Of a DNA stretch of 64,000 nt, positions 59,401-64,000 are shown piece after piece. Both the position numbers and the translations under genes were made by a program. The notes below the pieces were generated by a model that saw only the letters and a program-made list of their open reading frames with translations, did no database searches and was not told the origin of the DNA. Position 1 is the first letter of the stretch. Every line of letters starts with the position of its first letter. This DNA is from Capitulum mitella (taxonomy: Eukaryota; Arthropoda; Thecostraca; Pollicipedomorpha; Pollicipedidae): the NCBI GenBank assembly GCA_030062745.1, contig CP099851.1, positions 2,718,393 through 2,782,392 of the forward strand, read 5' to 3'.

Positions 59401-62175
59401 GTATTTATTCTGTATTCTTGTTCGGCCGTGTCCTATTTCTGTTTAGTGGTGTCACGGGCGGACGCAGACAAAGAAACGCTTGTGATCATCGGTCTGCGCA
59501 TGCGCGTATTGCGTCATGCCAACGGATGACTGCAGACAACAGTTTGTAATTAACTAAATTTTCTAAAGCAGCTGAATGATCTTCGGAGCCATGAGCAGAG
59601 GAAGTGTTTTCAGCGACATTTTTCACAACAACCAAACCTATGCGTGAAAAGTCGAAGACAGCTTATGCATATGCTCTTATGGTTATGCTCTTTATGCATA
59701 TGTTCGCCAAACCCAACTCGTGCTTTTGTTTTGTCTTTGTTCTTTGCTGTCCTTTGGTAAAAAGAAAATAAGAGGGAAAATAGTTTGTCACGAAGATTCT
59801 GAGCATTGAAAAGCCCAGGCTCAAACTTTCTGAAAATATACTTTGGAACTGAGCCATCCAGGGGCTCCGCCACGTCATTTTGATTGGGGGGTATAGCAAA
59901 GGCTGCACCAGAAGACAATCTAGGAAACTGGAAAAGTACGGAATTTCGGCAAAAACTTATCGAATTTATATTTTTGCAGGTACCATGTCGTTTTTTACAG
60001 CATTGCATGGATAAAATGCGCTTATGTTTTGATAAAGATGAAATGCAACTTCCCTTTCGTTTGGAAATCATACAATGCAGGCCAGGGTCGGACTGTATAT
60101 ATATATATATATATATATATGTTCACATCAAGGGACACAGTCAGAATTTTCTTAAGGAGGAGGGGGGTGAAGCTCAGTATGGACTGAAATGATACGAAAA
60201 CCGCCTGCCTGGAAGACGATGTGCAATGGTTTTCACAAAATTCAGGCCTTAGGGAGGGGGTGGGGCGGGCCCCGGCCTTCCCTTAGCTGCGTCTCTGTAC
60301 ATATCCACGCCAAATACAGCGTCTTCCTTTTCTTCCAATATCCAGCAACTGTAGCACAGGTTTTTCGGGCACAAATATTGGAGCCTACATTCGGCAATTA
60401 TTGGAGGGTATAACCACATAATCAGATGGTTGCAGGGAACGAATCTCCCATGTCTTACATGCATTCATTTCATCAAAAGCCACGAGCTATGGTGTCGATC
60501 AGCTTCTACTCCAATGCCTGTGAAATGTCTTCTATTTATTGGTAAAGGATTACGATATTAAGCGGCACGTATCACAAGGAATACAACCCCTACAAACCTT
60601 ACATTATGTTTCTTTCGTTAGCCCCTACCATTGCGACCATGCTAAGAGGACGCTCTGTATCTGGATAATAAAACGTCATTACATTTTTACATTAAAGAGA
60701 TAGGCATTCACTCGGTCTTCATTTAGGCTGTAGATCAGTAAGTAGCTGCTAAGCCATAAATGCTTTTCCTGTACGGATTAATGCGTGAAAAAATCCATCA
60801 TGAGCTTGACACTTCAAAACACCGAGAACCGTTATTGAAAAGACGAGGTGATACGTACTACCTTCAATAATATACACCCTGGAAATTAAAATGATTCAGC
60901 CTTGCGGCAGACCATTGATTCAAGCATTCAGATCAAAGGAAAGTTTGAATAATTACTCAACTGATAATCTGTCGTTGTTGGGCTAGCAGTTTCTACACAG
61001 CTAAAGTAGACAGCGCATTATCCCGACACGGACGCCCCGGAGGGAGACCTCCTTGATCCCCGACTGCGCTCTGCGAACGTCTCCGGCGACGGCCGGCGAC
61101 GCAGGGTCGGCTCCGCCTGCGACACTCACGTCTCCGAACGCCTCGGTGCCGCCGAGAATGCCGCCGCACGCTCTGGCGATCTCGCCGCAGAATATCGGCC
61201 GGCCGTCCAGCGACATCTCCACGTGGCACGCCCCGCGGAACGAGTGACACCGCGACTTGTTGTAGTTCTGCCAACAACACCACACGGAAGTCGAGCAGAC
61301 GTAGAGTGCGAGCGACGAGTGACACCGCGACTTGTTGTAGTTCTGCCAGCAACTCCACACGGAAGCTCAGCAAAGGTAGAGTGCTAACGACGAGTGGCGC
61401 CGCGACTTGCTGCAGTTCTGCCAGCAACTCCACAAGGAAGCTCAGCAGAGATATGTACGGTTCCTTGGTGCGGGGAGCATGCGGACTCCAACAGCATTTG
61501 GCGGCCTTTTCAAGTTTACGGAAGTCTGGTAAATTTGAGGCTTGGCGAGGCCGGAAGTTGTCACTGCTGATTTCTCGAGCATCATGAGTATCGTCAGTAC
61601 GCAAAAATGAAGGTTTGTTATTCCCGTACTTCCAGAACGTGAGTCGAGTGTGTCTAAATGCTAGTGCATTTCCAACGTGCTAATCACATGTCCCTCGGTC
61701 ATGGCACTAAATACTGTCGGACCATGTAATTGTTAGAACCCACGGTGAACCCACCAGCCAGAGCCAATCACACTGCCGAATGCCTGCAGCAGCACCACAT
61801 AGCGGGACTGGTGTAGGCGAACCGGCTACTTCTCAGCCAGGTTCGCGGTGAAGCCATCGCGGCCCGAACACAGTCATTACCCCAGAACGGCAACAATGCT
61901 CCAGTCAGACGCAGTGAGCCAGCATGGCCGCCGGGAAGTCCAAACCACCCCGTCGTAAACCGGCCAGCAACACTAACCCAGACCCTCAGCATGGCCAGGT
62001 GGCAGGTGGTGCCGAAGACGATGTGGATCAGGTGGTCGCCGCCGGGACTGAAGGGCGCCAGCCAGAGGTGCATGTCGTCCCTGGTGCGGTACACGCCGTC
62101 GATGAGGTTGGCCACCACGCGCGGGTCGCCGTTGTATTCCTCCAGCACGTTGATGTCGGCCGGGTCGGCGCTGAT
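49631..62175 (-). CDS. KATNIP orthologue, 3' half of gene (11 exons in window)
   Basis: KATNIP (KIAA0556) binds the microtubule-severing enzyme katanin, sits at the ciliary base and along microtubules, and is mutated in human Joubert syndrome 26. The exons here encode three consecutive DUF4457-type modules. Each pairs a W-G-D..Y.GL.G.E element with a DKL.DG..T.D..HMWLAP element and a I..WNY.KSP..RGVK element, then a HT.LFT.D segment in modules 1 and 3. All eleven exons join with consistent phases (0,0,0,1,2,0,0,1,0,0,2) and give about 550 residues. Earlier exons lie beyond position 64000. The last coding exon after 49692 was not found. Without splicing there, the frame would end at TAG 49631-49633. 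Introns range from about 330 bp to 4.9 kb. The identification rests on remembered family motifs and is strong. Confidence 0.93.
49692..49840 (-). CDS. KATNIP exon 11, last one found (149 bases)
   Basis: Acceptor TTGTTTCCAG|CTG, donor CCG|GTCAGT, leaving in phase 2. It encodes LLVDDLLVYNGQLGQ, a short linker, then VPYHTVLFTSDRELIQKERN. The family normally continues with a further short, basic C-terminal exon, which was not found. Alternatively the exon is read through to TAG at 49631-49633 with the tail SVALITLRCTCPLSRVASI. Confidence 0.92.
50412..50513 (-). CDS. KATNIP exon 10 in window (34 codons)
   Basis: Acceptor TGTCCCCAG|ATC, donor GGG|GTGAGT, phase 0. It encodes INRIYLIFDEIQTVSMIKIW followed by NYAKTPSRGVKEFG, the W-NY.KTP.RGVKEFG signature of the last module. 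Confidence 0.96.
50764..50903 (-). CDS. KATNIP exon 9 in window (140 bases)
   Basis: Acceptor CCCCTCAG|AC, donor ACG|GTCAGT. It enters in phase 1 and leaves in phase 0. The split codon becomes N, giving TEK-NVAAYPDSVNVLDN, then GDVRTPDKLVDGVNNTMDGR and HMWLAPILPDT. Nearly every family-conserved position of the DKL.DG..T.DGRHMWLAP element is intact. Confidence 0.95.
51221..51365 (-). CDS. KATNIP exon 8 in window (145 bases)
   Basis: Acceptor TTCGGCAG|GAC, donor AAAAGA|GTGCGT. It enters in phase 0 and leaves in phase 1. It encodes DEYEAPMMPQGFVFQFHLLS, then TWGDLYYTGLNGVELYD and HKIPLTEK. It starts module 3. Confidence 0.93.
51740..51965 (-). repeat. Degenerate tandem repeat around CCACCACTGACCTTGAA
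   Basis: Eight or so diverged copies of about 24-27 bp lie in the intron between the KATNIP exons at 52045-52245 and 51221-51365. Confidence 0.75.
52045..52245 (-). CDS. KATNIP exon 7 in window (67 codons)
   Basis: Acceptor GCTGCCGCAG|GCG, donor CAG|GTGCGC, phase 0. It encodes ARSCVVSVDNKRVSPADGFV, then LRRAPGTTHYDFCQEVSLLR and a lineage-specific basic tail ending RISDSVYQ. It closes module 2. The VSVD..VSP.DGF and YDF.QE elements fit the family. Confidence 0.92.
52443..52530 (+). repeat. Degenerate tRNA-like sequence
   Basis: GATCGGTACCTCAATCGATA-GAGCGTCGGTCTTAC resembles a tRNA D arm to anticodon arm. The expected T arm is not convincing. Possibly a decayed SINE head inside a KATNIP intron. 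Confidence 0.35.
52606..52771 (-). CDS. KATNIP exon 6 in window (166 bases)
   Basis: Acceptor TGCGGCAG|G, donor GGG|GTGAGG. It enters in phase 2 and leaves in phase 0. It encodes RLLDDQRVTCDPEHMWLVPW, then IASIRVWNYNASPDDSYKG. The junction with the previous exon gives STLP-R-LLDD, shorter by about nine residues than I expect for this module. This means a real deletion or a missed micro-exon. Confidence 0.88.
53343..53420 (+). repeat. (GA)n microsatellite
   Basis: About 38 GA units in a KATNIP intron. Open frames across it (poly Glu-Arg) are artefacts of the repeat. Confidence 0.98.
53473..53569 (-). CDS. KATNIP exon 5 in window (97 bases)
   Basis: Acceptor CTTCTAG|GC, donor CCCAG|GTAGAG. 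It enters in phase 1 and leaves in phase 2. It encodes GLTGLEIVRENRQAVPLKAS and YLTASAATSTLP. It directly continues the W-G-D element of the previous exon (WGDRQQLG-LTGLEI). The donor is weaker than the others. Confidence 0.85.
54288..54459 (-). CDS. KATNIP exon 4 in window (57 codons + 1 base)
   Basis: Acceptor GCTGTTCAG|GAG, donor CTGG|GTCAGT. It enters in phase 0 and leaves in phase 1. It encodes ESGGRPFTSAHVLGE, a variable acidic linker, then QIVQLTFTSSWGDRQQL. The last part begins module 2 (the W-G-D strand). Confidence 0.9.
56035..56071 (+). repeat. (GCCGGGT)n heptamer repeat
   Basis: Four to five copies lie just downstream (in gene sense) of the donor of the exon at 56093-56233. Confidence 0.9.
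56093..56233 (-). CDS. KATNIP exon 3 in window (47 codons)
   Basis: Acceptor GTCCGCAG|ACA, donor GAC|GTCAGT, phase 0. It encodes TILFTTDEEILDNISQYDES, then a less conserved linker ending ITVDRPQTADVD. It completes the HT.LFT.D end of module 1 (FGD|TILFTTD). A donor three codons earlier would also be possible. Confidence 0.9.
56268..56392 (+). repeat. Degenerate minisatellite ACACGAGGCCGCCGATCTC
   Basis: About five diverged copies of 20-26 bp lie in the intron immediately before the acceptor of the KATNIP exon at 56093-56233. Confidence 0.85.
57555..57770 (+). CDS. Possible unrelated exon inside a KATNIP intron
   Basis: Residues KPKYPSPWRWGFYDLLMTYS followed by SWHQHGSKRPGGAW and a stop have a non-random, aromatic-rich look. 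They are preceded by an acceptor-like GCGAATCTAG at 57649-57658. It could be the last exon of a plus-strand gene or chance. No family was recognised, and GC-rich DNA with open frames on both strands follows (57780-58150). Confidence 0.2.
   Translation: MFHGCHRVLLLKFDWSDMKFWLVLPRGQKKCCESSTLKPKYPSPWRWGFYDLLMTYSSWHQHGSKRPGGAW
58200..60094. other. KATNIP intron interior with no recognised feature
   Basis: Apart from AC/TAGCTACYG-type short repeats near 58200-58320, nothing recognisable was seen on either strand. Confidence 0.4.
60095..60120. repeat. (AT)n microsatellite
   Basis: Thirteen AT units directly before MITE copy B. Confidence 0.95.
60129..60297 (+). mobile_element. Short hAT-like MITE, copy B (in KATNIP intron)
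   Basis: It begins CAAGGGACACAGTCAG and ends AGCTGCGTCTCTG. It shares GATACGAAAACCGCCTGC and GAAGACGATGTGCAATGGTT with the copy at 29776-29956. 169 bp long. Confidence 0.75.
61130..61267 (-). CDS. KATNIP exon 2 in window (46 codons)
   Basis: Acceptor TTGGCAG|AAC, donor GAC|GTGAGT, phase 0. It encodes NYNKSRCHSFRG, then MSLDGRPIFCGEIARA, ending GTEAFGD. The acceptor and the first nine codons are repeated twice more just upstream (see the repeat at 61244-61450). Confidence 0.93.
61244..61450 (-). repeat. 75-bp tandem triplication of a splice acceptor and exon start
   Basis: The sequence CTGGCAGAACTACAACAAGT and its flanks recur every 75 bases, with the + strand GTTCTG core at 61265, 61340 and 61415. 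Copies 1 and 2 both encode NYNKSRCHS after a CAG acceptor. From copy 2 to copy 1 the frame is open. From copy 3 (which reads NCSKSRRHS) a TGA stop intervenes near 61372. This lies in the intron end and first exon bases of KATNIP. Confidence 0.92.
61978..62175 (-). CDS. KATNIP exon 1 of those in window (66 codons)
   Basis: Acceptor GACCGCAG|ATC, donor TGG|GTTAGT, phase 0 at both ends. It encodes ADPADINVLEEYNGDPRVVA, then LIDGVYRTRDDMHLWLAPFS and HLAMLRVW. This is the first module's HxWLAP element, ending exactly at the W of the W-NYNKS motif, which the next exon completes. Confidence 0.93.
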
Positions 62176-62177
62176 CT

Positions 62178-62400
62178 GCGGTCAGAGGTCAGCCGGTCAG
62201 GTCAGAGGTCAGTCGGACAGGTCAAAGGTCAGCCGGAGGTTAGAGGTCAGCCGGATAAGTCAGAGGTCAGCCAGAGGTCAAAGGTCAGTTGGACAGGTCA
62301 GAGGTCGGCCGGAGGTCAGAAGTTAGTCGGACAGGTCAGAGGTCAGCCGGAGGTCAGAGGTCAGTTGGACAGGTCAGAGGTCAGCCGGACAGGTCAGAGA
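62178..62400 (+). repeat. 20-bp minisatellite of AGGTCA half-sites
   Basis: About eleven units of (C)AGGTCAGAGGTCAGYCGGA. It includes six perfect AGGTCA-N-AGGTCA elements, starting at 62199, 62219, 62275, 62333, 62351 and 62371. It lies immediately before the acceptor of the KATNIP exon at 61978-62175. Confidence 0.95.
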
Positions 62401-62579
62401 GATGCCGACACCAGCGGCCGGTGCAGGTCAGATTGTTTTGCCGTCAGGAAGTGTCGCAGCGAGGGTTTGAGTGGCCCATCAGGTACAAGGTGGACGTTCC
62501 TCGGTGACCTGATGGCCAGGCTGGCCGTATGAAGATAAGAACAGCCAAATAACTGCACAGAACATGGATTTTGTTCCAA

Positions 62580-62582
<3 letters not shown>

Positions 62583-62627
<45 letters not shown>
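62583..62627. repeat. (AT)n microsatellite
   Basis: About 22 AT units. Confidence 0.97.
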
Positions 62628-62629
<2 letters not shown>

Positions 62630-62636
62630 TAATGAC

Positions 62637-62735
62637 GGAAGCAGGTTATTATGAATGCATATATAAGTAGAAGGAAGCAGGTTATTATGAATGCATATAT
62701 AAGTAGACGGAAGCAGGTTATTATGAATGCAGTAT
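62637..62735 (+). repeat. 37-bp tandem repeat, about 2.7 copies
   Basis: GGAAGCAGGTTATTATGAAT-GCATATATAAGTAGA is repeated, with the third copy partial. Confidence 0.95.
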
Positions 62736-63055
62736 TCATTAAACGTCAAAGCAGACGTAGCATTCGTTAGCTTCGTCTCTACGGATTTAATCTTGAGCAA
62801 AATTGTTCGGCTTCAGATATATGTTCGTGTAAAATCGCTCGCAGGCTCACAGTATAACAAGTGAGGATAAAAATCATACCCTCTGGTATTCGAACAGTTT
62901 CTCATATTTTTTTATACATTTTCAAGAATGAGGGTATTTCGCATAAGACATGACGCTGTAAAATTCCAACTAATGCTATGAAGTTCATTTTTATGCTCAT
63001 GCTAAACATCGGACGCTTTGTCCATATCGCAGACGCACAATGTCAAGCGCAGTAG
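62736..63055. other. Spacer or KATNIP intron
   Basis: AT-rich, with no feature recognised. Confidence 0.4.
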
Positions 63056-63470
63056 AATATTACAAAAGACACATATTCGTTTCTTCCCTTTCCTATGACT
63101 CTCGAGAGACCCTATGTAGACTTGAAGGGTGCCTGTCGCGTTCACCTGTCTGTTAATCACAGGATCCATCTCGCGTATCAAAACTGCTTCGACCGACGCT
63201 CGGTGTTCTTTGTCACGAGCTCGCGCTGAGATCTGTCCCACTCGTCCTCGGCGCCCGCTTAATTCGGCAGGAAATCGTCGCTAACGTTACCAGAGTAGCT
63301 CGAGCGCGTGACATGCGACGGTTTGTGACGCTCTAATCAGTTTTGATACGCGAGTTGGATCCAGTGATTAACAAACAGGTGAACGCTACGGGCACCTTTC
63401 AGCTCCATGAAGGGTCTCTCGAGAGTCATAGGAAGTGGTAGGAACGAATATATATCTTTTGTGATATATT
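63056..63470. repeat. Inverted repeat with 130-bp arms
   Basis: The left arm 63056-63186 is about 85 per cent complementary to the right arm 63338-63470. Shared blocks include CTATGACTCTCGAGAGACCC, TTCACCTGTYTGTTAATCAC and TCGCGTATCAAAACTG. The 151-bp spacer also contains facing GTCACGAGCTCGCGCT and AGCTCGAGCGCGTGAC, so the palindrome extends inward. Probably a foldback-type or MITE-type element. Confidence 0.9.
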
Positions 63471-64000
63471 GCATACATGCATTTGAAAACATATGCAGTA
63501 AGTTGTTAGATAAGCATGTTTCACTAAAAACCGCAGCACATTCTAGGTTGTTTTCCTCGGGGGGTGTGTTCAAGTTTTTGAAATTTATTCTTCGCTTTAA
63601 TGGTATCCTCGCCTAGGACGGTACGTAAAATCATCATAATTAAGAGCCGTGGAATTATTTCAGTCGTTCTGCATCTATCTTCATACTCATATCCACGTTT
63701 CATCTTATGTTAAGAAATTTTCAAGAAATAAGTAATTGTGTCTAAGTTTTTCTACCATTATTCAACCTGGCGTCTCGCGCTGTATAAACAATAGATTGTC
63801 CACTTTTTGGACGCTTTCCTTGGTGCCCCATTCTGTAAATAAACTCGTGGGTTCCGCTTATCACCGCCTATTTACGCCATGGCTCGCCGGCGGGCTCTCA
63901 CACAGCGACCGCGTTCCGCGTGCGCTTATTTGCCTGTTGATAACGTGGCCACATTTGTCATCCAGAACGTTGAGGAATCGCTTGTTTTGTGTTTTCGCCA
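63471..64000. other. Spacer or intron at window edge
   Basis: An AATAAA lies at about 63837 on the plus strand. No gene could be attached to it, and nothing else was recognised. Confidence 0.4.

Noticed and set aside
60993..61604. Protein repeat LLAELQQVA in a 203-codon minus-strand frame
   Set aside because: It is the out-of-frame reading of the 75-bp triplication. The true frame is NYNKSRCHSFRG.
62637..62735. CRISPR-like spaced repeat
   Set aside because: The copies are directly tandem with no unique spacers, in an animal genome. It is a minisatellite.

Overview
This is a stretch of animal (metazoan) nuclear genome, not a bacterial or viral one. It has spliceosomal introns with GT..AG borders, CpG-rich islands, long gene-poor spacers, microsatellites, and several families of non-autonomous transposons and SINEs. 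The phylum cannot be fixed from the sequence. The very GC-rich coding exons set in repeat-rich spacer would suit a crustacean such as a barnacle, but that is a weak guess.

Two genes can be supported. The first, on the minus strand, is the 3' half of an orthologue of KATNIP (KIAA0556, katanin-interacting protein), a ciliary and microtubule protein. Eleven exons lie between 62175 and 49692. Their reading phases agree at every junction, and together they encode about 550 residues. These cover three rounds of the DUF4457-type module (W-G-D..GL.G.E, then DKL.DG..T.D..HMWL.P, then I..WNY.KSP..RGVK). The 5' half of the gene lies beyond the right edge of the window, and the last coding exon was not located. 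The second gene, on the plus strand, has exons at 40604-41002 and 41785-42666 and encodes a roughly 426-residue protein that I do not recognise. A CpG island ending in a strong splice donor at 28129 may be its first exon, which would give it a 12.5-kb first intron.

Layout: 1-28000 is a gene desert. It holds a decayed LINE reverse-transcriptase fragment (about 4030-4660), a 61-bp tandem array (5841-6235), copies of a 1.2-kb TTAA-flanked piggyBac-like MITE, and a 2.3-kb imperfect palindrome centred near 12612. 27090-28130 is the CpG island. 28130-40600 is spacer or intron with two copies of a tRNA-derived SINE and one short hAT-like MITE. 40600-42670 is the plus-strand gene. 44477-45694 is another full-length piggyBac-like MITE. 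49630-62175 is KATNIP. 62180-64000 holds a minisatellite of nuclear-receptor-like half-sites, an AT tract and a 415-bp inverted repeat.

The most unusual structures are three: a 75-bp tandem triplication that copies a KATNIP splice acceptor together with the first codons of its exon, keeping frame for one copy; the large palindrome; and the array of AGGTCA-N-AGGTCA motifs upstream of a KATNIP exon.
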